A stretch of DNA of 64,000 nucleotides from Aquatica leii (taxonomy: Eukaryota > Arthropoda > Insecta > Coleoptera > Lampyridae): the NCBI GenBank assembly GCA_035610365.1, contig CM069436.1, positions 56,621,505 through 56,685,504 of the forward strand, in the 5' to 3' direction. Position 1 is the first letter of the stretch, and each line of letters begins with the position of its first letter. The notes under the pieces were generated by a model. That model worked only from the letters and a program-made list of their open reading frames with translations. It made no database searches and was not told the DNA's origin. Below are positions 26,200 to 35,632 of this stretch, in pieces. Position numbers and translations under genes: made by a program.

Positions 26200-26700
26200 A
26201 CAATAAAGTTAAATGTGACCAATAAAATGTTAGAAGACCAAAACGAGGAAACTAAATTTATGAAATATTACAGAGGAACAGAGAAACACAGAGGAACCAA
26301 CGAAACACATAATAAAACAATTACACTATTGGCCAAATATGGAATCAGACGTAACGACCTACATTAATAATTGCGACATATGTAATTTAGCCAAAATAGA
26401 TCGCAATCCCCAAAAACTAGCAATAGCACTAACACCAACAGTAGAAAAACCATTTCAACTAATACACGCCGATTTATTATTTATACAACGAAAACTATCA
26501 TAGATGCATTCTCAAAGTGCGCACAAGCATACCTACTTCCAGACAAAAACGCAAACACCATACTGGAATATTTAACCCTCACCAATGTTTTGTAATAATT
26601 TAGTGATTTTCTTAAAACACACAAAATTCACCACCATAAAACTTGCACCGAAAACTCTAAATTGAATGGAATTGTAGAAAGATTTAATTAAATTAATAAA
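26200..26700 (+). pseudogene. Integrase remnant (errantivirus-like)
   Basis: 26230-26300 resembles the H-box of the zinc-binding domain (YYRGTEKHRGTNET). 26338-26490, in another frame, carries NNCDICNLAKIDRNPQK (the Cys pair) and LIHADLLF, the first catalytic Asp. After a frameshift and an apparent internal loss, GIVERF near 26660-26680 represents the Glu region. The second catalytic Asp region is missing, so this is not functional. Confidence 0.65.
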
Positions 26701-27790
26701 TAGTCAAATTTCAAAACTAAATCAGTACCTACTACTATTAAAAGCCCTGGAAATTTTAGAAAACAATGTTAAAGATGTAGAAATGTTTGCGAACGAACTG
26801 TAGCATTCAATTATATTAGGGTTTAAAAACCAAATACACCCCTTTCTGTTACCATATTCACAAATCAGTAAAGAATCAAACTACTTAAAAACGTACCCAA
26901 ATGGTATGCTAGATTTAGAAAATAATCATTACTACTACTACTCCATCTTTTTTGTAAAATTCGTATGAGATACCGAAAAAATAACCATATCTATGGAATT
27001 TCCAATAGTAAAAAATAATAATGCCACTTTGTATAAAGCTTTTAAAATGCCTTATAACAAAACGTATGTATTAGAGCAATGTGACTATTTGTCTTGGTCC
27101 CACAATAGTGCAGAAGGTGTTACAGCCTATGTGGTGATAGAAAATAAATATTTAATTAGTAACAATAGACAATTTGACAGTGATGATTGCTTCAGTAATC
27201 TGTTGCAAAATAGTATTAGTAATTGTACAATAATTAAATAGATGATGTAAAAACTGAGCTAAAACTATTAAATGATACTAATTATTTATTAATCACTAAC
27301 ATAAGAAATTTGTACCAATGTAACACCAAAGGAACAATCGTAGTAACAAAAAACTCTTTAATTAAATTACCTTTAAATTGTTCAATAGAATTTGATAATC
27401 AATTGTACAGAAATAACAGAGATGAAATTTAGAAAGAAATGATTATACCCGAAATTGTTAAAATAAATCTTGAAGTCGCTACAATAAACAATGTACCAGT
27501 CAAATTAAACGAAATTAATTTACAGGAAACCCTGAAAAAACAAATTGTAAACGACGAATTCATCTACTTAAAGGAAATAGCTTTACGGCATGAAATCTCA
27601 CATTACTTAATAATTAGCATTGTAATTAGTTTAATTTTGCTTTTTATATACATATAAACTCAGAAATAAAATAAAATTTAAACTGCATTTTTTAAGAAAT
27701 CCAGATAAGTCAACGCCAAATTTTTCAAAGCCTGAGGATAGTCTTTCAGCTGCTCATAGAGAAGTTATATCGAACATTCCATTGAGTAAT
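26701..27790 (+). pseudogene. Env-like region of errantivirus-like element, decayed
   Basis: Position after integrase and overall features suggest an errantiviral env-like gene. There are open pieces at 26993-27241 and 27439-27657, separated by stops. The last piece ends in a clear hydrophobic segment (about 20 residues, from about 27600) compatible with a C-terminal membrane anchor. A short charged tail continues in another frame to about 27790. No signal peptide, furin-like site or fusion peptide could be confirmed. The first 83 bp are duplicated at 31514-31596. Confidence 0.5.
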
Positions 27791-27799
27791 TAAAATAAT

Positions 27800-28990
27800 A
27801 ACAAACACCAGGTTTGCGAAATATTAGATTAGATTCATAGTTGGATCATAGAACAGCAAAGCATTTTTCATAAAAATACAATAATAAAGACTCATTTTAT
27901 AATTGTGCGAAATGCTCAGCTGAATAGAGATAAGAAATATTATATAAAGAAGTTGTATTAGATAAGTAGTTAGTTATTAAGTTTACCTTGTAGATAAAAC
28001 ACAAAAATCTATCAAAGTTTTTCCCTAATAAATAAAATAGTTGAAATTGTAGTTTTTAAAAACAAAAAATCTGAAAAAATAGATATCATTTACATGTCAC
28101 GTGAGATACTAGTATTTATGAAGGCCCTGTATGATTTGTTAACTACATTATAAAATAAATGCGTATTAATTAACTAAAAACATATTTATTAATTAATCTA
28201 CTACTACTAAAATGTTAATGTCTTACAAGTAGTAGAATCTTATATAACATCGAGTAATTGAGCTTTAACTCTTAATAGAGTACTTTTTTATTTTATTGCA
28301 CTGTTGTAAAACTTTCAATTTATATATACATATTTATTTCTAATTATCAAAAAATACACATTAATATAATTTAATAAATTTAAATGTGTTTATTTTTAAA
28401 TTTATTTTTTATTTATTTTTTTTTAACTTCTAAATATTTTAATATGCTTTCTCTATTCTGTATAAACAATAGCTACTTTGTACAACGGTTCACAGTTCAA
28501 CTTTGTGTAATCAAAAATAGTGATTTTTCTGCCAGTAATGTGTAAGATTGGATGTAAGTTTTTGCTGTCAGGGTTGTCAAATCAACGTTCTGTCTGTGGT
28601 TCTATAATTAACGTAATGACTAATTTAAAACGTAGTCAAAATGATCTATAAATTTTATATACAATTATATACAAAACACCGACAGTTTATTAGATTGATT
28701 TATTTGTAAACTTTAATAGAAGAAAAAAAATGAAATCAACTTGAGCCAATGTTGAAATCTTAGTTACAACTATCATATTAAAAAAATTATTATCAAAAAA
28801 AAATTAATTTAAATATGTAGGCAAGTGTTTTTTGTCTTTAAATCTACCGTTAAAGAGATTGTAGTTAAGTTGGCAATGCGGCGAAATTTTTGAGCACAAA
28901 ATAAAAGCGAAATGGAAAAATTAGTATTTTTAGGTAGTAGTTGGAAGCAAACCAAGTTGTATTTTAATTAGCATACATTGTCGTTATAAG
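27800..28990. other. AT-rich non-coding DNA
   Basis: The expected position of a 3' LTR, but no match to the 5' flank was found. No gene is recognised. Confidence 0.4.
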
Positions 28991-28999
28991 AAGGTAATG

Positions 29000-29761
29000 A
29001 ATAATAGCATATAATAGCGGGAATCATGGCACATCGTAAAACGTGCAGAGGAAGTTTTGTTATCACCGTTTACAGTTAAAAGCTTATTCGAATCTGTAGT
29101 GCATGCAACAACGACTTCAGAGGGTTCTACGGTGAAAGTAAAACAACTAATAAATTTAATTTCTTATTTTTTGGGTCGCCCAAAAATATACATTATTGGT
29201 ATGAACGAATAGGTCATGTCCGAGACTTAAGATTTTAGTGCAAAATATATGCAGTTGGTGATCGTTAGAAAGTTAAGAGGAAATGCACTTTTGCGGTTTT
29301 ACTCAGAACCGTGTTTTCAGATATCATGAAATAAAAGGTAAAATAATAAAAATGCTTGCTTGCAAAAAAGATGCAGCAATTATGATGACTTGGATTATTA
29401 ATCTTCATCATGTTCTAAGCAGCAAAAAAGTATGGAGTGATGTAGTGAAAATGGTCATCAAAAATGCTGATTCTACTAGTCGACACAAACCATATTATTA
29501 TTAGAGGATTCGGTAACAATTAGGCTTTATATATTAGACATTTTGTCCATAAATTTAACTTGAGTTTAGAGACAGTAATTGATAAATGTAGCTTGATTTC
29601 ATTAATTAAAGATGGTTTAGTTTTACAAGAGGTTTTACCGTATAATTTTAATAAATTTCTTCCGATATCATTGGCAGTCTATTACACATTTAAAGTTTAT
29701 TGAATTGTCTTATTACTATTGATTCAGATATCGTAATTAAGTTTAAGTTTTTTGTGGTATC
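29000..29761 (+). pseudogene. Unrecognised decayed coding region, left part
   Basis: Codon-like structure in shifting plus-strand frames: 29283-29504 is open for 73 codons, and earlier and later pieces (around 29040-29210 and 29520-29700) read as plausible protein between stops. I do not recognise the family. The sequence is interrupted at 29762 by a TIR element. The reading frame of the last stretch resumes in phase on the far side if the element and one TA are removed, which supports a single ancestral gene. It could be a virus-derived or transposon gene. Confidence 0.35.
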
Positions 29762-30124
29762 TACCCAGTAAACACAAAATTGATAATGTTTAGTAACAGT
29801 TTCAAAACAAAAAATTTATGATTCACTCTTGTTTCAAACATAAAAGAAACCTAACTGCAATAAAATAGCTATAAGTCTATCGCTGTTTCACTTATTTGAA
29901 TCAGTATAGTTTCGGTATTTTAAATTCAAATCTGTTGCAAACTAAATGTTGCATTCGGTTTACGTTTTAAAAGCTTCGTTCTTGAACTGATACTAAATGA
30001 TCGATACATGTATGATTTTTTTGTTTCAATAATGAACTAAAACAATTCTTTCAATAATATAATAATACATTTTCGAATGCACGTTTAAAATTTTATTGCA
30101 CAATAAATATTTTTAAATACAATA

Positions 30125-30532
30125 TCACATTGAGTTTTTTACATATTGCAACTTTCCTGGATGTGGTCTTTTCACGGAAGCCTCGAAAACTGCATCAGCT
30201 ACTGTTGGGTAGCAACTTTTAACCGCATCTGTAACATAGAAATAAATTTTCATTTATATACATACATAATCATAGAGTTACACAAAATTAATTACATTTT
30301 TTAATCAAAAACAACACAAACTTAATATAAATATCACTTTAGCAATCATTAGAAAGTTATAAAAGCACTGTGAATACCTTTAGCTGTGTGTTAATTTACA
30401 TTTTTTTTATACAAATTAAAACATGATACATAAAGAACAGAAATTATAATAATATCGATTACATTTATGGATTATAATAAAATGTTTCGACTTACCGTTT
30501 ATTGTTCCATTTCGTAATTGTACACACAGCAT
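30125..30532 (-). CDS. Predicted 46-residue two-exon gene inside TIR element
   Basis: Exon 1 (30532-30496) starts with ATG, with in-frame stops just upstream, and encodes 12 codons plus one base. It ends at a consensus donor (G|GTAAGT at 30496/30495). Exon 2 (30228-30125) follows an acceptor preceded by a pyrimidine-rich tract (TTATTTCTATGTTACAG). Joined, the frame is open for 46 residues and stops at 30127-30125. A polyadenylation signal AATAAA lies about 50 bp downstream on the minus strand. The exon 2 product contains SCYPTVADAVFEASVKRPHP. I do not recognise the protein: no signal peptide or known domain. The gene sits wholly between the inverted repeats, so it may be an element gene or captured host exons. 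Evidence is splice-site grammar only. Confidence 0.45.
30229..30495 (-). other. Predicted 267-bp intron of the mini-gene
   Basis: GT at 30495-30494 and AG at 30230-30229 on the minus strand, AT-rich, with a T-rich tract before the acceptor. It looks like a typical small insect intron. Confidence 0.45.
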
Positions 30533-30952
30533 CACTTATCAAACTACAACCGAACAAGTGAAAAGATATCAATTTGCAGCGCAAGCGTTGACGACAGTAA
30601 TCAAAAATATAGCAACGACTAATGCTGACTAATCACAAAGTATTCGTTTTTCCTAGAACGATTCCACTGTTTTGAAAATAATTCAATCTTATTTAATCGA
30701 TCTTTAACCAATTCTAGTTATTCAAAAAATATTCGGTTTTAATAAATCCGTTTTTAGACGGTTGCTGATTATGGGATAAAAATTGCAAGTACTAAAACGG
30801 TTTAAAACTGATTGTGAAAAATCGGAACTCTTTCAATTTATTCACTGTCAGTTACATGTAAATGATATAAAAATGGAACTAACACGAAACAACGTAATGA
30901 AACAATTGTTTTAATTTTGTGACTGTAACAGTTTCAATCCGTGTTTACTGGG

Positions 30953-31425
30953 TAATAATACCATTAAGATTAATTGTTTGCTTGGTAGAGGTTTTATGAT
31001 TAACTCAAATTCAAAATACTATTAAATTAGACGTTATTATTAAAAAAAGCCCCCAACAATTTTTTAACGTTGGTTGTAGTAATTTTACTGATAATAGTGA
31101 TAATGACATATTTTTTATTGTTTGAATAAAGGCAATAGTCTCTAAAATCTACATTGGTAAAATCACTGCTGGAGTTAAGCATTACCTTTTAATTCTATAT
31201 AACAAAAAGTATTTATTGACAGAGAGGAACTCTGGCCCAGAAATTAAATACAAAGTGTCAATTGAGTAAGAACTTAATCAGAAAGTTTTTTCTTAATAAC
31301 CTAGACGTTGATCTTCTGCTTAAAAGCGAGAAGTAAATAAAATTGTTAACGATTTGCTACATAAAAGTTACATTAGAAAATATAATTTGAAGTACAGTTC
31401 AAATATAGTATTACATAGTAAGAAA
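30953..31425 (+). pseudogene. Unrecognised decayed coding region, right part
   Basis: Continuation of the region at 29000-29761 beyond the TIR insertion. The first codons run in phase with the left part, then stops and shifts appear. Pieces around 31130-31270 (KITAGVKHYLLILYN-like) still look protein-like. The family is unknown. The region ends near the hairpin of dispersed repeat R at 31431. Confidence 0.3.
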
Positions 31426-31428
31426 AAC

Positions 31429-32150
31429 TAGTGTGGTTACCACACGACTTTATTATAAAAATTTTTTACATATTTTTACTTTCCTATAATGAAAATATAG
31501 CGATCGCAGTTTATAGTCAAATTTCAAAACTAAATCAGTACCTACTACTATTAAAAGACCTGGCAATTTTAAAAAACAATGTTAGAGATGTAGAAAAAAA
31601 AATTTTTCATAATTTTACGTTTCAAGGTTTCCTAAATCAGAAAAATGTATTTTTTTTACTGTGTACCTACAATAATTCTCGAACCAAACATCCTAGTAAC
31701 TTGAAATATGGTATGGAGCTGGCTTCACATATTCTCTCGGTTCTATCAAGATGGGTCTGATAAAGAAATCGGAAGTGGATGTATCTCTCATTTTTAACAG
31801 TTTTATTTAAATAATTGTGTATGTATGTAATATTATTCACATTAGTTTTACAGTTTTTCTAACAATTTATTCAAATAAAAAATAATTCTAACATTAACAA
31901 TTTATTAAATATTTTATTTATAATTTAAAATAAATTCACAAATATAATCTAGGTTCGAATGTTGCCTGCGACGATTTTTTTCAGAAAAAAATTTTATATT
32001 TTGATGGAAAAGCAAGATATGTTAAAAATAATAATGTTTACTGATTAACTAAAGAGGAAAGCAATATCGCGGCGCACAAATATAGGGGTTAGTCGATATG
32101 ATAACATAAGTTTAATTTGCAATATTTCGGTTATATTTTAATGAAATCGA
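31429..32150 (-). repeat. Dispersed repeat family R, copy 2 (inverted), with insertion
   Basis: The minus strand matches copies 1 and 3 over about 31597-32130. The end nearest 31431 has the hairpin GTGTGG-TTA-CCACAC (31431-31445) followed on the minus strand by TAG, giving CTAG at the tip. This resembles a Helitron 3' end, although the hairpin lies closer to the tip than usual. The copy is interrupted by an 83-bp piece of the errantivirus-like env region (31514-31596). Confidence 0.75.
31514..31596 (+). repeat. 83-bp copy of env-like sequence inside repeat R
   Basis: It matches 26701-26783 with about five substitutions and no gaps. In the other R copies the sequence on either side is nearly contiguous, so this block was inserted into, or captured by, repeat R. 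Confidence 0.9.
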
Positions 32151-32162
32151 AGAAAAGAACTG

Positions 32163-32177
32163 GTGTGGCCACCACAC
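32163..32177. repeat. Terminal hairpin of repeat R
   Basis: GTGTGG-CCA-CCACAC forms a 6-bp stem with a 3-nt loop, followed by GACTTT as at 31431-31451. It separates the inverted copy 2 from the direct copy 3. Confidence 0.85.
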
Positions 32178-32828
32178 GACTTTCTTGTAAGGAATGATGC
32201 AGGAATTTCTACATATTTTTTTATGTTATGTTGTCATAAAATCATTTTGAAGTGATATGTACACGTTTGTATTGATTTCCTAGCATGATTTCATTTTTTT
32301 TTTAATTTTTCTCCTCGATTTCATTTTTGACTAACCCTTATATTTGTGCGTCTCGATATTACTTACCCTTTTAGTAAATCAGTAAAAAAAAATCTTTGCA
32401 AGCAGAATTTGAAAGTATATTATATTTGTGAATTTATTTTAAATTACAAATTAAATATCTAATAAACTGTACATGTTAGAAATTTTTTTATTTAAATAAA
32501 TTATTAGGAAAAATTATCTCTATAAGAAACTGTATAAATAATTCGAATAATTTACATACGTATAAAATTATATAAGAAAAACTGATAAAAATAGCGGATG
32601 CCCCCACTTCCAGTTTCTTTATCAGTTCCATCTTTTAATAGAACCGAGAGAACATAAAAATCCAGTTCCATACCAAATTTTAAGTTACTAGAACTAGGAC
32701 ACACACACACACACACACACAGACGTGCACACAGGCACACATACAGACACTCAATTTTTTTTTGTCAAAAATACTTTTTCTGATTCAAGAGACCTTGCAA
32801 CGTAAAATTCTGCAAAAAAATTGAGATT
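32178..32828 (+). repeat. Dispersed repeat family R, copy 3
   Basis: Direct orientation, most complete copy. It shares GAAGTGATATGTACACGTTT, CACTTCCAGTTTCTTTATCA and TTTTTTGTCAAAAATAC with copy 1. It contains an (AC)n run at 32699-32720 and ends near ACTTTCC...GAAAGT, where a gypsy RT fragment is joined directly. Confidence 0.85.
32699..32720. repeat. (AC)n microsatellite
   Basis: Eleven AC units, followed by degenerate ACAC-rich sequence to about 32750. Confidence 0.95.
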
Positions 32829-32844
32829 TCTATACTTTCCATAT

Positions 32845-33226
32845 AAGAAAGTGAAACATGATAAATACAGGTTTTGTATTGATCATCGAGAACTAAATAA
32901 CATTACCATAAAGAATAGGTATCTCTTACCCCTTATCGATGACTATTTAAATTGTTTACAGTTAAAGAAATTCTTTAGCAAATTTGACATAATTGATGGT
33001 TTTCATCACATCAGGATTAACGATAAATGTTCAAAATATACTTTGTTTATCACTCCTTTAAGGCAGTGTAAAGGTGCTTTTTTGGTTTTGTAAAAATCTA
33101 CTTAATTTTATGAGATTTGTGTGCAAGATTTTTAGATCACCGCTAGACGATGCTAAAGTACTTATCTATATAGATGATATTTTAATTGCGACGGTGAATG
33201 AGCAGGATAACTTAAACATTTTTCTG
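32845..33226 (+). pseudogene. Ty3/gypsy reverse transcriptase fragment
   Basis: Fingers and palm of a gypsy-type RT. In one frame, RFCIDHRELNNITIKNRYLLP then FFSKFDIIDGFHHIRI and TLFITPLRQC. After a frameshift near 33090, a palm piece ends in the catalytic box YIDDILI (around 33160-33187). Both Asp of YxDD are intact. The fragment abuts repeat R on the left and a minus-strand LINE on the right, with no LTR, protease or integrase. The divergence from the two other gypsy elements here shows it is a third family. Confidence 0.85.
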
Positions 33227-33227
33227 C

Positions 33228-35500
33228 TGTTCTTAATATCGGTTTTGTTTTGGTTGTGTCTGCTCTTGCCTCGATTGCATAGGTTAGATCCATATATAAT
33301 GGCGGTTCTATTTATTTGATGTTTTCATTCTTGCACTGGGTTATGGTAACTACTAAACGTCCGTAACTTGTTCTATACTGTTTGCTTAAATTTCAATTTA
33401 GCATCTTACACAGTTCTTGGAATAAGTCATAGTTTTAGTTCTTTTGTTTTACATTTTTATATTATATTTTTGTGCTATTTGAAAAAAACGAAAGCTTGTC
33501 TCCGAAGGTCGTCCTCCGTTTTTAACATAATCGTTGCATCATTGGCGTAAAAAGTTATATTAAAGCGCTTGTTTTGCAGCTTATATCCTAAGATTGAAAA
33601 GTTTACTTCGTTTATTATGTTGTCCATTGTTAAGTTAAACAGAAATGGATTGAGGCTTTCACTTATCTAGTTACGTCTAGTGTTATTATATCTTTAATTG
33701 TTTGGCTTTATTAACCGCCGTGTTGTTGGTGTTCAGTTGATATATAATATTAACGATTTCCGACGGTACATGTCGTTCTTTTAAAGCATCTATAGCATCA
33801 CTTAGCCGGACTCTATCAAATGCTTTTGTTAGGTCTATGAACCAGGCATACAGTGGTTTGTCAAATTTGATGGATTTTTTTTTAGTTGTCTTAGTATGAA
33901 GATATCGTCTGTCGTTGATCTGTTTCTTCTGAAACCTTGCTGTTAGTCTCTGTTTTTGATGTATTTTTTGAATTTAAGCTTAATCATAGAGGTGAACAGT
34001 TAAATGATTAAATTGTTAAATGTTTAACCAGTTCTCTGCCTCTATACTTAAGAGATATTGTCAATTCCTGACGCCTTCTTGTATTTTAACTTTTTTATTC
34101 CTGAGATTATATTATCTATTCCAAACTTTATTTATACTTCTTCTCCTTGTTGTATCACTATGGCGTTTTCCTTTGAATTAGAAATTTTTTTCTGTCTGTT
34201 GAAATATTCTTTGTTTGCACCAATTTGTTGATTGGCTTTTTCCTATTTTTTTTTTTCGCATTTTTTATATCTTCTTTTGTGCGCGATAGATGTAATAGTT
34301 TATATTGTTTGTAAATCGTTGCCAGTATTCTGTTTTATGGCTTCTGATTTTGATATTTATTCTATTTTTAGCTTGTATATACTTGTTATAATCTTTTTTT
34401 GTTGGTGTTTATATTTTACGTAGGCTATTTTCTTTTCCTCGGTTAGTTCTTTTTTCTTGTTTTAAGAATTTATGTTTACTTCCCTTGTACCAATTGATTC
34501 CTTTGCATATCCGGTTATGCAATTATTCAGATTAGCCTATATAGTATTTACATCGTGAGTTCTAAGACTTTGTGTTGTCAATTTACAAATTGGTCTGTTC
34601 TTATATAGTTCTCTCGTACTTTCTACATCTAGTGATTTCAAATTGTATTTTTCTATTTTATTTAATTTGTGATTTATTTTTAAGGGTTTTCTTATTTTTT
34701 TTTACAGAGGACAAAATTATGATTTGTCCTTATATTAACCAAGGTAAGCAACACATACACATATTGTATATTTGCCGGTGTTATGGCTTTATTCGTTATT
34801 CAATCAATCATAGATGTGTATTCCTGCGAGGTATTAAACGTGTACTTATGTCGTTGTTTATGCTAAAAGAATGTATTGTTTATTTTCAGTTTACTTATAC
34901 AGCAAAGGTGGATTAGCTGTTCATTGCTTATGGTCTTATTAAATCCTTGTTTTACCTCTGGTATATCGTCATTCCTTATTCTGACAATCAATTTTTCCAT
35001 TAAGATTATTTTCTGATTCTGGTACATGTTTTCTAGTATATTTTGTAGCTTTGTGTAGAGTTGTTTTATTTTTTCTTTTGGTTTTGTTATATTAGGTGCA
35101 TTTGTACTAATTAGATGTAGATCTCTTCTGTTTAGTTTGAGACTTACTTTCAGTATTTTGTAATTCACATACTCGATATTTTCAATTGAATTTATATATT
35201 TCATATGAACTAGTATTTCTACTATTGAATGTGCTCTTGTGTATTTGAGTCGTCGGGGTATATCAAGGTGTAGTTTTTATAGCTTGCTGTTTTTTGTCTC
35301 TTCTTTTTAGTTACCGAAAGAGCATAAATATTTATTTTGTGTTTGTTTACTTTTATTATGATTTCTTGATTTTTGCATTCCAAGTCTGGATGTTTTAGCA
35401 TGCTATCCTAGTTAAGTTATTTCCCTTTCGTAATTGTGTCATTTTTCTACCTGTTGTCAAGAAGAGTTTCCGTTTAGTCTCCAAAGCTTGATTATTGGAT
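33228..35500 (-). pseudogene. Non-LTR retrotransposon (LINE) with APE endonuclease and RT
   Basis: Minus strand. The N-terminal apurinic-type endonuclease region lies at about 35450-34860: INIYALSVTKKK-like start, then 34863-35204 with LNRRDLHLISTNAPNITKPK. The GDFNARIG-like motif has decayed to a form reading VRIRNDD. RT motifs lie at about 34100-33480: GFRRNRSTTDDIFILRQ, an F-L-D-L-style finger region, and a palm where the catalytic YADD reads Y-A-N-D (around 33539-33550). A C-terminal, poorly preserved region extends to about 33230. Many stops and shifts make it clearly dead. Motif order fits an APE-type LINE such as the RTE/Jockey-side families; the exact clade is not assigned. Confidence 0.8.
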
Positions 35501-35518
35501 TTGTGAGTTGTCTTGATT

Positions 35519-35632
35519 TTTTTTTACATTGAACAGGGTTGGCTTAACTCAAAAACCCTCTTCAGCTTACTCGGGATTAAGAACGACAGTAGTACCCACT
35601 GGGCTATTCAATCCACTTAACAAAATAAATAG
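35519..35632 (-). mobile_element. tRNA-derived SINE-like unit, minus strand
   Basis: The minus strand has TAGCCCAGTGG (35596-35606), an exact match to the A-box consensus TRGCNNAGTGG. About 50 bp on is GGGTTTTTGAGTTAAGCC, a degraded B box. A short A-run (35520-35529 on the complement) could be the tail. It sits just upstream of the LINE on the same strand. Confidence 0.5.

Larger units (their letters stand above)
22540..27795 (+). mobile_element. Errantivirus-like Ty3/gypsy element, decayed
   Basis: Gag, protease, RT, RNase H, integrase and an env-like region appear in canonical gypsy order over about 5.2 kb, all interrupted by stops and frameshifts. A GC-richer leader (22540-22760) precedes the gag start at 22918. 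LTRs could not be matched by eye: the flanks at 22060-22540 and 27800-28130 show no convincing similarity. The copy is either old or lost its LTRs. The gene order with an env-like third region and the gag motifs suggest the insect errantivirus branch. Confidence 0.8.
29764..30952. mobile_element. 1.19-kb TIR transposon with TA target duplication
   Basis: CCCAGTAAACAC (29764-29775) and its exact complement GTGTTTACTGGG (30941-30952) form 12-bp terminal inverted repeats, flanked by TA on both sides (29762-29763, 30953-30954). Just inside are inverted AACAGTTTCA/TGAAACTGTTAC-type motifs at slightly different distances. The right subterminal zone is rich in AAACGGTTT-like words. Removing the element plus one TA joins the flanking frame in phase. 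The superfamily is not certain: a TA duplication fits Tc1/mariner-type or Sola-like elements, but no transposase is present. It carries a small predicted two-exon gene on the minus strand. Confidence 0.8.

Noticed and set aside
22060-28130. LTRs for the errantivirus-like element
   Set aside because: The two flanks were compared by eye and no convincing pair was found.
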